NCBI RefSeq assembly: GCF_035207705.1
Contig: NZ_CP128187.1
Coordinates: 62,001-126,000 of the forward strand
Reading direction: 5' to 3'
Source: Maribacter sp. BPC-D8
GTDB taxonomy: Bacteria > Bacteroidota > Bacteroidia > Flavobacteriales > Flavobacteriaceae
Length of the DNA: 64,000 nt
A program made the position numbers and the translations under genes. Each line of letters begins with the position of its first letter. Position 1 is the stretch's first letter. The notes below the pieces were generated by a model. That model was not told where the DNA came from. It made no database searches and saw only the letters and a program-made list of their open reading frames with translations. This document shows, piece by piece, positions 1 through 8,920 of this stretch.

Positions 1-985
1 GTTGTTTGCTCCGCTTCCAGAGTATCAATATCTGTAGCATTTGAAGCTATTGCGGTATTCTGCGTAGTTTGCTCTGCTTCAAGGTTGTTGATATCTGTTA
101 CGTTAGTAGCGATATTGGTTACATTGGTAGCAATGTCGGCAGTATTCTGATCAACATCCGCTTGGATTGCAGTATCGTCATAAGACAGACCGCTAATGTC
201 TATTGTTTGGTCACCACCAAGGTCAGTAACGGTCAAGTCCGTTCCATCAAAACTGATACCTGTGTTGTATTCATTCGTAGCGCTCAAATCTCCATCGGCA
301 GCGTTATGCGCATCGATGTCTGTAGCGTTAGTAGCTATTGCAGTATTCTGTGTTGTTTGCTCTGCTTCAAGGTTGTCAATATCTGTCGCATTCGTTGCGA
401 TGTCAGTTGTATTTGTAGCTATTGCAGTATTCTGAGTTGTTTGCTCTGCTTCAAGGTTGTCGATATTCGTTACGTTAGTAGCGATATCGGTTACATTGGT
501 AGCAATGTCGGCAGTATTCTGATCAACATCCGCTTGGATAGCAGTGTCGTCATAAGCCAAACCACTAATGTCAATAGTTTGATCACCACCAAGATCTGTA
601 ACCGTAAGGTCTGTTCCGTCAAAACTGATGCCTGTGTTGTATTCGTTCGTAGCGCTCAAATCTCCATCGGCAGCATTATGCGCTGCGATGTCTGTCGCAT
701 TTGTAGCAATTGCAGTATTTTGAGTTGTTTGCTCCGCTTCAAGGTTGTCAATATCTGTCGCATTCGTTGCGATGTCTGTAGCATTTGTAGCTATTGCAGT
801 ATTCTGAGTTGTTTGCTCAGCTTCCATATTAACAATGTCCGCAGAGTTCTGATCAACATCCGCCTGAATGGCAGTATCGTCATATGCAAGTCCGCTTATA
901 TTAGTGCTTACATCGCCACCGGCATCAGATACGGTTAAGTTAGTTCCATCAAAAGAGATTCCAGTGTTAAAATCATCAGTAGCAT
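1..985 (-). repeat. In-frame tandem repeats in fibre-like gene
   Basis: Long near-identical direct repeats lie within the truncated gene. The landmark gatcaacatccgc occurs at about 149, 521 and 851, giving spacings of 372 and 330 nt (124 and 110 codons). The difference is exactly 42 nt, or two 7-residue ATDIATN-type units, so copies differ by whole heptad pairs. The reading frame is kept throughout. Confidence 0.85.
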
Positions 986-1703
986 CGGTGTCTAAATTTA
1001 CAGGTAGGTCAATTAAATCATTGAAGCTTCCTGAAAAATCATCAGCAGCATTTTGGTCAAATCCTGATAAATCGACAGTTGTTGCATTTGGGTCATTAGA
1101 TAAGGTAAGTACTCCCGAAGTATAATTTAATGTCTGAATTTCATTTTGGTCATCTGCATCTGCATCATCTACATTGATGGCAATTGCGTTACCGTTATCA
1201 ATACTAATATTCCCAGGTGTATTGTCGGTTTGTAAATTTTGATTGTCAGTACTAACGATAGAAATAATTGTATCTATTCCGTTTTCATTGGTATATGTGT
1301 ATGTGCCATCACCATTGTCTGCAAGTGTAGATATGGTTTGTGCCGCCCCATTAAAGGTTACGTTATTTCCGTTTCCGTCAGAAAGTGTAATGGTGCCATC
1401 TCCATTATCATTAAATGAAAATGATGAAGAAGAATTACCATCGCAAAGGTTTGTCCATATCAATCCGTTATAATAATGCACACATTGCGTGTCGGTATTA
1501 TAAACCACCGCACCGTTTAGTGGAGAGATTGCTTGCATTTGTGCCGTAGTAAGTCTGGTAAGTACAAATGCTTTGTCTGTACTTTCTAGCTCGACAATAG
1601 AAGCTGAATCTATGGTATTAGGATTCTGACCTATTTTCACCTGCGCATTTGCACAGAATGAAATGAAAACGAAGAATAATAGAAATTTAATTTTTGTAGA
1701 CAT
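1..1703 (-). CDS. Fibre-like repeat protein, 3'-truncated by window edge
   Basis: The reading frame stays open from an ATG at 1701-1703 to the window edge, so the C-terminus is missing and at least 567 residues are present. Residues 1-20 form a signal peptide (MSTKIKFLLFFVFISFCANA). Residues about 20-92 form a module with two cysteines (QCVHYYNG and TNLCDGN) that closely matches the N-terminus of the protein at 3104-6502. An Asn/Asp/Thr-rich middle follows. From about residue 240 the chain is built of repeats containing FDGTDLTV, AYDDTAIQADVDQN and multiples of the 7-residue unit ATDIATN, separated by LEAEQTTQN. Regular Ile and Asn positions suggest a trimeric coiled-coil or beta stalk like those of phage fibres and trimeric adhesins; this is inference. 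No sorting signal can be seen because the end is missing. A secreted or surface structural protein is likely; its ligand is unknown. Confidence 0.8.
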   Translation of the reverse strand, partial: MSTKIKFLLFFVFISFCANAQVKIGQNPNTIDSASIVELESTDKAFVLTRLTTAQMQAISPLNGAVVYNTDTQCVHYYNGLIWTNLCDGNSSSSFSFNDNGDGTITLSDGNGNNVTFNGAAQTISTLADNGDGTYTYTNENGIDTIISIVSTDNQNLQTDNTPGNISIDNGNAIAINVDDADADDQNEIQTLNYTSGVLTLSNDPNATTVDLSGFDQNAADDFSGSFNDLIDLPVNLDTDATDDFNTGISFDGTNLTVSDAGGDVSTNISGLAYDDTAIQADVDQNSADIVNMEAEQTTQNTAIATNATDIATNATDIDNLEAEQTTQNTAIATNATDIAAHNAADGDLSATNEYNTGISFDGTDLTVTDLGGDQTIDISGLAYDDTAIQADVDQNTADIATNVTDIATNVTNIDNLEAEQTTQNTAIATNTTDIATNATDIDNLEAEQTTQNTAIATNATDIDAHNAADGDLSATNEYNTGISFDGTDLTVTDLGGDQTIDISGLSYDDTAIQADVDQNTADIATNVTNIATNVTDINNLEAEQTTQNTAIASNATDIDTLEAEQT

Positions 1704-1940
1704 CTAAATATTGGGGAATATGTTATCATCTGCAAAAATAAATCGGACGCTGTAGGAAAAATATATTATGTTGTGAACCTAAGGGAATATGTTGGGAAAC
1801 CCGATAAAGCTTTCGTTACAACGTTGAAATATGCGTTTAATCTGAGTGTAAAAGAATATAAATGTGTAGGAGGTTGATTTTATGGTAAGATATTTCTTTC
1901 AAAATTATTTAATGCGGAAACAAATTTATGGCTGAATTGG
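1704..1940. other. Intergenic gap, nothing recognised
   Basis: A 237-bp AT-rich gap between the stop of the T9SS cargo gene and the start of the truncated fibre gene, both on the minus strand. I see no hairpin with a T-tract and no convincing promoter. Whether the fibre gene at 1703 is transcribed with the upstream pair is unresolved. Confidence 0.5.
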
Positions 1941-3104
1941 TTATCTAGATAGGTATAAAAAGCCCTGATAATTTAAGTCTCCTTCAGGTATATAAACAGT
2001 ATAAAAATAAACGCCCGTCGGTAATCCTTTTTCTTCTCCGAAAGGTACATTGTTCAGATTTGAGAATCCGACAAAATCATTTACGTAATCTGTTTTTTCG
2101 AATACTTTTAGTCCGTAGCGATCATAGATTTGGAGAAAGTTACTGTCATATTCTTCTAATTCTTCAATGAAAAAATTGTCATTGATTCCATCACCATTTA
2201 CAGAAATAAAGAAATTATCTATAAAAAGTACATCTCTAGATAGCGGTTCGAACGGACTTTTAGACGAGCCCAGTGTTATAACTTCGTAATCATCTGGAGT
2301 GAAAGATTCTGTAGTTACAAAACCTTCGGTTAAAGTACCTACAGGAACACTACCGATTAAATTAACCCAACTTTGAGAGGCTTTGCTCCACCCAACTGGT
2401 ATAACTTCATCAACGTTATCGGTTAAAGTTTCTATGCTACTACGTATATTCCAACTTAGGGTTACGGTAGAAGGAATAGAACCCTCTAATCTCCAAAATT
2501 CAAATGTATTTACCGATTCAACATCTAGGGCAGTTTTTGCCGTGTTATAACTATCTAAAGGAGCTGGTGCATTATTCGGATTTTCAAAATAATAGGCACA
2601 TTTAGCAAATAAGTTTACGCTCTCAGAATTTATAATTAAAGGTCTTAAATATTGCACATCACCAACCGGGAAACCAAAATTTTGCTGATTGGTAATTGCC
2701 GCATACCCTTCAATTTTACTAAAGTCATTTTCACCACTGTAAAAAGAATTATCTACGAAATTGTAGAATATATCTGGTTGTGCAGTAGGGGTGAGGATAC
2801 TACCAAAAATAAAGTTGGTGTTATTCGTATTATCCATACCAAGGTTCAGTTGCATGTTGTTCTCCAAAGCAATTTCCATATCATAGAACTGCGGAGTAAC
2901 GTTGCCCGAAACTGTTAAAAGCTCAGATCCATAAAAACCTGCTAGCCCAAGATTATTATCTAAAGGCGATTCATTAATGAGGTTGGTATGAAAACCAATT
3001 TGCCCACCTTCGTGAATACGTAAGTTGCCATTATTATATAATGCTGTTTGGGCAGAAATAGTTGCCGCAAATAGAAAGAAAAGTATGTGTATGTATTTTT
3101 TCAT
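1941..3104 (-). CDS. T9SS type B sorting domain protein
   Basis: This 387-residue protein has a signal peptide (MKKYIHILFFLFAATISAQ) and a C-terminal type B sorting domain of the gliding-motility-associated family. The domain runs from about residue 290 and contains SVNGDGINDNFFI, LQIYDRYGLKVFEK and the terminal LPTGVYFYTVYI...GFLYLSR pattern. Such domains direct export across the outer membrane by the type IX system. The ectodomain, about residues 20-285, is not a family I can name; it is beta-rich by composition with one Cys (KCAYYFEN). Its ATG overlaps the TAA of the upstream fibre gene by one base (TAATG), so the two are probably translated together. No PorP/SprF gene lies beside it, unlike the giant adhesin at 24841. 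A surface protein working with the fibre protein is my inference. Confidence 0.85.
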   Translation of the reverse strand: MKKYIHILFFLFAATISAQTALYNNGNLRIHEGGQIGFHTNLINESPLDNNLGLAGFYGSELLTVSGNVTPQFYDMEIALENNMQLNLGMDNTNNTNFIFGSILTPTAQPDIFYNFVDNSFYSGENDFSKIEGYAAITNQQNFGFPVGDVQYLRPLIINSESVNLFAKCAYYFENPNNAPAPLDSYNTAKTALDVESVNTFEFWRLEGSIPSTVTLSWNIRSSIETLTDNVDEVIPVGWSKASQSWVNLIGSVPVGTLTEGFVTTESFTPDDYEVITLGSSKSPFEPLSRDVLFIDNFFISVNGDGINDNFFIEELEEYDSNFLQIYDRYGLKVFEKTDYVNDFVGFSNLNNVPFGEEKGLPTGVYFYTVYIPEGDLNYQGFLYLSR

Positions 3105-6100
3105 TAGTCGTTCTGCTTTTCTAATAACATGGTTTTAATCTCTGTCATTTGGGCTTTTAAAGCCTCTAATTCTGTACTCATGTTATCATTGGTGCTCTGC
3201 AATTCTTTAATTTTCTTTTCTTGCTCAATAGTATGCAAAAATAGTTCTTCTATCTTTTCAAGGTTTACTCTAGAGGTTTCGCCTAAATCCCAAAAACCTT
3301 GTTCTTTTATTGCGGTAGCAGATTTGATGCCTGGAAGGTGATTATTTTCTTTTACAAATTTTTCAATTTCAGCTAAATCTTCAAAGTTATAATTAGGATT
3401 TAGAATGGAATTACCAAGAAAATATTTTTGAAAAACATAATCTGGAACGTTGTCCGTGATATCTCCAGTTGCCTGAATTTCTCCTACTGCTCTTATATCA
3501 CCATTGACATGAAGCTTTACGGTTGGAGTTATACCTATACCAATATCTCCATTAGCTATAATTCTCATTGCTTCATTGCCACTTGTAGAGAAGCCTAACT
3601 GGCTTACACCTGCACGATACATTCCCATATTTGACTCTGTAGAAAAACCATAACTAGGGTTTCCTGAGGAACCTATGTTTCCAGCGAAACCATTTCGAGC
3701 TCTAATTTGCCCGTCAACATCTAATTTATCTTGAGGAGTTATATTACCAATCCCAACATTACTTCCTGTTCCAGCAAAGGAAAGGATGCTATTTGTAATG
3801 TCGAAGGTTAAATCATTCCCGTTTAAATCATATGTTCTATCGGCAGATTGAGTAAGGTTGGTGTTAGATAAATTATCACCAGCGTTTAACGCATCAATTT
3901 CAGTTTGTATTTCCACGATAGCTGCTTGTACATCTGTACTAACTGTATTACCAACAGCAGTAAAAGGAACTGCTAATGCAATCTGGTTATCGGTATTAAT
4001 AGTGTGAGTGAGGTCTGAAATTTGGCTTTCCGTTATTGCTAGGTTTGTATCATCGATATCGACAAGAATTTCGTTGTTGATAGCATCTTCGATAACAGTT
4101 ACTTTATTTGAGCCAGCATTTACGCTTCTGAATTCAAGATCGGCAATATTTTTTTGAATAAAAACAGGAACTCCTGCGATTCCTTGATTTGAAGCTGTAT
4201 TGATTTCACCTGTTATGGTAAATCCATCAATTTCAGTTTGAATTTCTACAATAGCTGCTTGAACATCGGTACTTATTGTATTTCCAGCTGGATCAAAAGG
4301 AACTGCTGATGCAATCTGTTCATCAGTATTTACTGTATGGGTAAGGTCTGAAATTTGACTTTCCGTTATTGCTAGGTTTGTATCATCGATATCGACAAGA
4401 ATTTCGTTGTTGATAGCATCTTCGATAACAGTTATTTTATTTGAGCCGGCATTTACGCTTCTGAATTCAAGATCGGCAACATTTTTTTGAATAAAAACGG
4501 GAACTCCTGCAATCCCTTGATTTGAAGCTGTATTGGTTTCACCTGTTATGGTAAATCCATCAATTTCAGTTTGAATTTCTACAATAGCTGCTTGAACATC
4601 GGTACTTATTGTATTTCCAGCTGGAGCAAAAGGAACTGCTGAAGCAATCTGTTCATCAGTATTTGCTGTATGGGTAAGGTCTGAAATTTGGCTTTCCGTT
4701 ATTGCTAAGTTTGTATCATCGATATCGACAAGAATTTCGTTGTTGATAGCATCTTCGATAACAGTTACTTTATTTGACCCTGCATTTATACTTCTGAATT
4801 CAAGATCGACACCATTCTTTTGAATAAAAGTTGGAACTCCCGCAACACCTTGATTGGAGGCTGTATTGGTTTCGCCGCCTGTAATAGTTATTCCATCGAT
4901 TTCAGTTTGTAGTTCTGTTATCGCCGCTTGAACATCGGTACTTACTGTATTGCCGATAGGTGTAAAATCAACTTCGCTAGCATCTTGGTCAGTACCTCCG
5001 CCTCCTCCAGGAGGGAAATCTGCCCACTCGACATCTCCCGCAATTGTTGTGATCAACACTTGGTCTTCGGTTAATACACCCGGTGCAGGATTAATCTTAG
5101 CAGGTGTAACTGCTGCATCTTCAATAGTAAATTCACCAATATTATTCATGGTGACATCGCCGCCTACGGCAACAGGTGTTGGGTCGGTTGCTGCGTTACC
5201 AACAAATATAAACCCATCATCTAAACTTAGATTTCCTTCAGGTATATCTACAAAACCACCATCGGTTAACGAAATACGATTCCCTACGATAGTTAATTGT
5301 TGCTCATCTGTATCTACTGCGCCTTCTGGGATATCTATCCACCCAACAACTCCAGTAGTACTTGTCGATAAAATCTGTGCATTTGCTGGTGCGGCATCAG
5401 ACGGTGCAATATCCACAGGCAATATGGTACCGTTTAAAATGTCTGCCGTTCTTACGGCATTATTTGCGATTTTTCCGGTGGTTACAGAATTGTTTGCTAA
5501 TTCTGCGGTATCTATACCACCTACTTCAACATCAATAGTATAGGGGTCGGCATTTGTTCCGTCGCCATTACGTACAAGTGTGGCATCCGTAGCATTTAAA
5601 ATTTCATTACCAACAATACCATCAACTTCTACAGCTGCAGCAGGTAATGTTATTGTATTGCCATTACTTAAAGTTATTTCGTTTGTGACAGGGTCAATGC
5701 TTAAGGTTTGAAAATATGTAGATAAATCAATGGTATTCGGGTCATTTTCAATACTAAGAATATTAGCCGTAAGGTCTAATTGTTGATCATCAGAACCTAT
5801 TAAGGCACCTAAGCTAATCGTTGAAACTCCTGCTATGGTAGATCTAGCAATAGTTAGGGTAGTATCTAATTTACTAAATGTTAAATCGAAAAGTCCGTCG
5901 GAGTCTTCCCATTGTACAATTCCGTTTTCATCGGTAGTCAATACTTGTCCCGGTACAAAATTTGCCATATCTGCCGGTGCAATACTGGCATCTCTAATTT
6001 CTTCTGATCCAACCGAGTTTTGTCTTAGTTCGCTAGAACCTACAGATTCGGCTGCTAATTTATCTTGGGTAATCGAATTATCTTGAATGTCATCTGGTCC

Positions 6101-6502
6101 TATACCGCCATCAATAATATTATCGCCTAAAATACTGTTTTTGGCAACTTCTAAATTAATACTTCCTTCAGCTTCGGTAATTTCAATAGTACTTCTACCA
6201 TTTATAATAGGGTCGTTGGTAATAGAAAAGTTAACGGCGTCGCATAAATTAACCCATTGTGTACCGTCGAAATAATTAATACACTCTGTATCGGTGTTGT
6301 AGACCATACCACCACGTTGCGGAGTAATAGCCTCCATCTCTAATGTGGTTACACGGGTTATTACCAATACTTTAGAAGTGCTTTCAAGCTCTAAAACCGA
6401 CGAAGCATCTATATTTTGTGGGTTGTCTCCTATTTTAATTTGTGCGAATGCGGTAGGTGCCGCTAGTACTGTAAATAAAATAAAGAAAATTATTGCTTTC
6501 AT
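3104..6502 (-). CDS. Large fibre-like repeat protein with C-terminal coiled coil
   Basis: An 1132-residue secreted protein. Residues 1-20 are a signal peptide. Residues 21-92 carry the module shared with the gene at 1-1703, with two cysteines (ECINYFDG, VNLCDAV). Residues 92-500 are Asp/Thr/Asn-rich with segments such as NSITQDKL and ITLPAAA typical of tail-fibre-like Bacteroidota proteins. Residues about 509-872 hold 111-residue repeats containing ITESQISDLTH, STDVQAAI and INNEILVDIDDTNL. The C-terminal 250 residues contain GIGNITPQDKLDVDGQ, KENNHLPGIKSA and a charged heptad segment (IEELFLHTIEQEKKIKELQS), resembling the assembly end of fibre proteins. No T9SS sorting domain is visible, so how it is displayed is unclear. 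It overlaps the downstream T9SS cargo gene by one base. It is probably not phage: no capsid, terminase or integrase gene is nearby. Confidence 0.8.
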   Translation of the reverse strand: MKAIIFFILFTVLAAPTAFAQIKIGDNPQNIDASSVLELESTSKVLVITRVTTLEMEAITPQRGGMVYNTDTECINYFDGTQWVNLCDAVNFSITNDPIINGRSTIEITEAEGSINLEVAKNSILGDNIIDGGIGPDDIQDNSITQDKLAAESVGSSELRQNSVGSEEIRDASIAPADMANFVPGQVLTTDENGIVQWEDSDGLFDLTFSKLDTTLTIARSTIAGVSTISLGALIGSDDQQLDLTANILSIENDPNTIDLSTYFQTLSIDPVTNEITLSNGNTITLPAAAVEVDGIVGNEILNATDATLVRNGDGTNADPYTIDVEVGGIDTAELANNSVTTGKIANNAVRTADILNGTILPVDIAPSDAAPANAQILSTSTTGVVGWIDIPEGAVDTDEQQLTIVGNRISLTDGGFVDIPEGNLSLDDGFIFVGNAATDPTPVAVGGDVTMNNIGEFTIEDAAVTPAKINPAPGVLTEDQVLITTIAGDVEWADFPPGGGGGTDQDASEVDFTPIGNTVSTDVQAAITELQTEIDGITITGGETNTASNQGVAGVPTFIQKNGVDLEFRSINAGSNKVTVIEDAINNEILVDIDDTNLAITESQISDLTHTANTDEQIASAVPFAPAGNTISTDVQAAIVEIQTEIDGFTITGETNTASNQGIAGVPVFIQKNVADLEFRSVNAGSNKITVIEDAINNEILVDIDDTNLAITESQISDLTHTVNTDEQIASAVPFDPAGNTISTDVQAAIVEIQTEIDGFTITGEINTASNQGIAGVPVFIQKNIADLEFRSVNAGSNKVTVIEDAINNEILVDIDDTNLAITESQISDLTHTINTDNQIALAVPFTAVGNTVSTDVQAAIVEIQTEIDALNAGDNLSNTNLTQSADRTYDLNGNDLTFDITNSILSFAGTGSNVGIGNITPQDKLDVDGQIRARNGFAGNIGSSGNPSYGFSTESNMGMYRAGVSQLGFSTSGNEAMRIIANGDIGIGITPTVKLHVNGDIRAVGEIQATGDITDNVPDYVFQKYFLGNSILNPNYNFEDLAEIEKFVKENNHLPGIKSATAIKEQGFWDLGETSRVNLEKIEELFLHTIEQEKKIKELQSTNDNMSTELEALKAQMTEIKTMLLEKQND
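3885..4975 (-). repeat. 333-bp in-frame tandem repeats (111 residues each)
   Basis: Three full copies and a partial fourth of a 333-nt unit. The landmark gacaagaatttcgttgttg starts at 4061, 4394 and 4727, exactly 333 nt apart. Copies are almost identical at DNA level, which suggests recent duplication or gene conversion and potential for length variation by recombination. Confidence 0.9.
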
Positions 6503-6795
6503 ACTTAGTGTCTTAAGACGAGAAAATAGTGATAAACAAAAATAGAATTATCTTCTTAATCCGCTTTATTTATAAGTTGAAATAATAGGCTATTGGGTTA
6601 AAGAACATCTAATGTCGTTGAATGGGGTAGTTTTTATATCTAATTTGGGGTTTTGTTAGCCCTGGTAATTACTATCTGCTATGAAGAAATTAACAAAAAT
6701 TTATTGGCGGGTTTTTTTTTATGAAGAATACAAATCTTTTCTTTATCTTTTGATAGCCCTTTACTTAGGGTATTATCAGTTTTAATATACACTAA
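6503..6795. other. Divergent intergenic region
   Basis: A 293-bp AT-rich gap between the divergent fibre operon (minus) and the CarboxypepD_reg-like pair (plus). Both promoters should lie here. I see T-rich runs at 6713-6720 but no exact TAnnTTTG box that I would assign to either side. Confidence 0.45.
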
Positions 6796-7542
6796 ATGAC
6801 CAAAAAATTACTTTTCTTACTCGTATTATTTACAACAGTATCTGGCTTTTCGCAAGATGATACCAGACAACCATTAAGAGGTTCGGTAATATACATGAAC
6901 ATTGGGGTGCCCAATGAAAATGTTATCAATGTCACTGCTGAACACGCCACAATAACCAATGATCAAGGTTTGTTTCGAATTAATGTAAAGGTGGGTGATC
7001 AAATTGCTTTTTCTGCCGTTAACTACAATATTAAAGTGGTGACGATTACTGAAGAAATTTTAGCCAATAATCGTTTGGTGGTAGAGGTCAACGAAAAAGT
7101 GACGGAGTTAGACGAGGTAGTAATAACCCCAGAACAGCAAGAACGTTTTTTAGCAGTAAAGAACCAAGAGTTTAAAGAATACGAATACGAAATTGATCGT
7201 GGTACTAAGGTAGATAATATAGCCATGTCTGATTCTGAGAAAGGTATGCAAGACGGTTTAAATTTCGTGAATATTTTTAGGGCTATTTTCAAAGCTCAAG
7301 ATGAGAAAGCGACAGAAGAAGCGCCTAAATTAAAAGTTAGCGAAGTTCTTAGACAGGTATATGACGATTCTTTCTTTGTGGTAGATTTAAATATACCTCA
7401 AGATAAAATAAATGAGTTTTTATTCTATTGTGATGATCAAATGCCAACGAGGTCTTTATTAAAAAAGGAAAATGAATTTCAGTTGATCGATTCTTTGGTT
7501 GATCATAGTAAGACATTTCTTAAAAATTTAAATGAGGAGTAG
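6796..7542 (+). CDS. CarboxypepD_reg-like domain protein
   Basis: A 248-residue protein with a signal peptide (MTKKLLFLLVLFTTVSGFSQ) followed by a carboxypeptidase-D regulatory-like beta-sandwich at about residues 25-110. That domain has the usual GxV...ATITNDQGLFRI...VGDQIAFSAVNY pattern and the VTELDEVVI strand common in Bacteroidota TonB-dependent receptor N-termini and in free-standing periplasmic proteins. The remaining 130 residues are charged and helical with no family I recognise. The last 11 bases overlap the start of the next gene, which encodes a diverged paralogue, so the two are co-translated and came from a tandem duplication. A periplasmic or outer-membrane-associated role is likely; the precise function is unknown. 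Confidence 0.75.
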   Translation: MTKKLLFLLVLFTTVSGFSQDDTRQPLRGSVIYMNIGVPNENVINVTAEHATITNDQGLFRINVKVGDQIAFSAVNYNIKVVTITEEILANNRLVVEVNEKVTELDEVVITPEQQERFLAVKNQEFKEYEYEIDRGTKVDNIAMSDSEKGMQDGLNFVNIFRAIFKAQDEKATEEAPKLKVSEVLRQVYDDSFFVVDLNIPQDKINEFLFYCDDQMPTRSLLKKENEFQLIDSLVDHSKTFLKNLNEE

Positions 7543-8305
7543 ACTCCTACTATTTTTTCTTTTTTCTAGTGCATTCATATTTGCACAAATAGGTGATTCT
7601 AAAAGATTAGAAGGTAGAGTGTATAGCGATGACGGCGACGTTGCTGCGACACATGTACTTAATTTAACTTCACAAAGAGCTACTATTACAGATGAATACG
7701 GGTATTTTTCGATACCTGTTAGTGTATTAGATACCTTAGAGTTTTCTGCTATTCAATACAAAAAGAAAATTATAGTGGTCAGCGCGTCGATTTTTGAAAG
7801 TAAGTTGATTTCTGTAGGTTTAGAAGATGCTTTGACCGAATTAGATGAAGTTACCGTAACACCCTATAACCTTAGTGGTAATCTGCTGGCTGATCTGCCA
7901 ACTTTAGATTTAGATCCGATAGTTACCGCATCTACTTTAGGGCTACCAAATGCATATGTAAAAATACCTACGAAGGCAGAACGAGAGCTTAAAGCGGCCA
8001 CTGGTAACCCTATTATGAGTTTTGATCCCTTAATAAATGCAATTTCGGGGCGTACCAAAATGTTAAAAAAACGAGTAGAGCGAAATAAGCTTTATGATCG
8101 AACAGAACGCGTAAGGGACTTTTATGAGGATAGTGTTTATGTAAAGCAACTATCGATCCCTGAAGATAAAATAGACGATTTTCTATATTACTGCGAGGTA
8201 GATCCAAGATTTCAACAGATTGTAGATACCCATAGCGAATTAGAGATTTGGGAGTATCTGCGACAGAAAAGTTTACTGTACAGAGAAAATAACACTTTAG
8301 ATTAA
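7532..8305 (+). CDS. CarboxypepD_reg-like domain protein, paralogue of upstream gene
   Basis: A 257-residue protein that starts inside the preceding gene (ATG at 7532, 11-nt overlap). It has a signal peptide (MRSRLLLFFLFSSAFIFAQ) and a carboxypeptidase regulatory-like domain at about residues 25-110, with RATITDEYGYFSIPVSVLDT and LTELDEVTVTPYNL. The C-terminal half is charged and contains a segment (VKQLSIPEDKIDDFLYYCE) matching the neighbour's VVDLNIPQDKINEFLFYCD, which shows the whole chain and not only the domain is duplicated. The conserved DFLYYC/EFLFYC piece may be a functional tail. A periplasmic partner pair is inferred; no enzymatic motif is visible. Confidence 0.75.
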   Translation: MRSRLLLFFLFSSAFIFAQIGDSKRLEGRVYSDDGDVAATHVLNLTSQRATITDEYGYFSIPVSVLDTLEFSAIQYKKKIIVVSASIFESKLISVGLEDALTELDEVTVTPYNLSGNLLADLPTLDLDPIVTASTLGLPNAYVKIPTKAERELKAATGNPIMSFDPLINAISGRTKMLKKRVERNKLYDRTERVRDFYEDSVYVKQLSIPEDKIDDFLYYCEVDPRFQQIVDTHSELEIWEYLRQKSLLYRENNTLD

Positions 8306-8356
8306 GCATCTTATCTTTGGCATATGGTTTGTAAAGAAGCTATTAAACAATACAAT

Positions 8357-8863
8357 ATGAAACTTACTAGAACAGCATTCTTGTTGTTAATACTTCCCCT
8401 TTTTGCATTTACGGCAGCGCATAAATTTTACATCAGTGTAACCAATGTAGATTATTCAGAAAAAGATCAAGCCGTACAAATAATTACACGCGTTTTTATC
8501 GATGATATGAATGCGGTACTAAAAGAAAGGTATGAATTTGCTTCGTCATTGGGTACAGATAAAGAATCATCGGTAGATAAGGAGTATTTAGAAAGATACT
8601 TGCGTACTAAATTCTTGGTAGAGATAAATGGCGAAACAGTAAAATACGATTTCATAGGTCATAAATACGATTCAGATATGGTCATTTGTTACTTAGAAGT
8701 CCCAAATATTCCCCTTGAAACTTTAAAGCAAATTGGTATAACCAATGAGGTGCTGACAGATATATATGATGATCAGCAGAATGTGGTGCATATGAAGGTA
8801 AATGGAAAGAAAAAGAGCCATGTACTTGTAAAATCACGTATTAAAGGAATGTTAAATTTGTAA
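8357..8863 (+). CDS. DUF6702 family protein
   Basis: A 168-residue secreted protein. I start it at the ATG at 8357 (MKLTRTAFLLLILPLFAFTAA) because this gives a clean signal peptide; an upstream ATG at 8324 would add 11 hydrophilic residues. The mature part opens with HKFYISVTNVDY and contains QIITRVFIDDMNAVLKERY and VHMKVNGKKKSHVLV, the pattern of the flavobacterial DUF6702 family, which has no assigned function. It sits 60 bp before an M1 peptidase gene on the same strand. This pairing suggests a shared transcript, though not necessarily a shared job. Confidence 0.75.
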   Translation: MKLTRTAFLLLILPLFAFTAAHKFYISVTNVDYSEKDQAVQIITRVFIDDMNAVLKERYEFASSLGTDKESSVDKEYLERYLRTKFLVEINGETVKYDFIGHKYDSDMVICYLEVPNIPLETLKQIGITNEVLTDIYDDQQNVVHMKVNGKKKSHVLVKSRIKGMLNL

Positions 8864-8920
8864 CAAAGATTAAGATATCCCTATAAAAACTTTAATTTTC
8901 CCACACTAAATAACTAAGAA

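Noticed and set aside
69..938. Long plus-strand ORF (289 residues) over the left repeat region
   Set aside because: It is the antisense of the in-frame heptad repeats of the truncated fibre gene; its composition is Cys/Ile-rich and it has no domain.
4950..5543. Plus-strand ORF of 197 residues within the fibre gene
   Set aside because: Shadow of the minus-strand gene, with Ser/Pro-rich translation typical of an antisense frame.
1..6502. Prophage tail-fibre region
   Set aside because: Fibre-like proteins carry signal peptides and neighbour a T9SS gene; no capsid, terminase, lysis or integrase genes are present.
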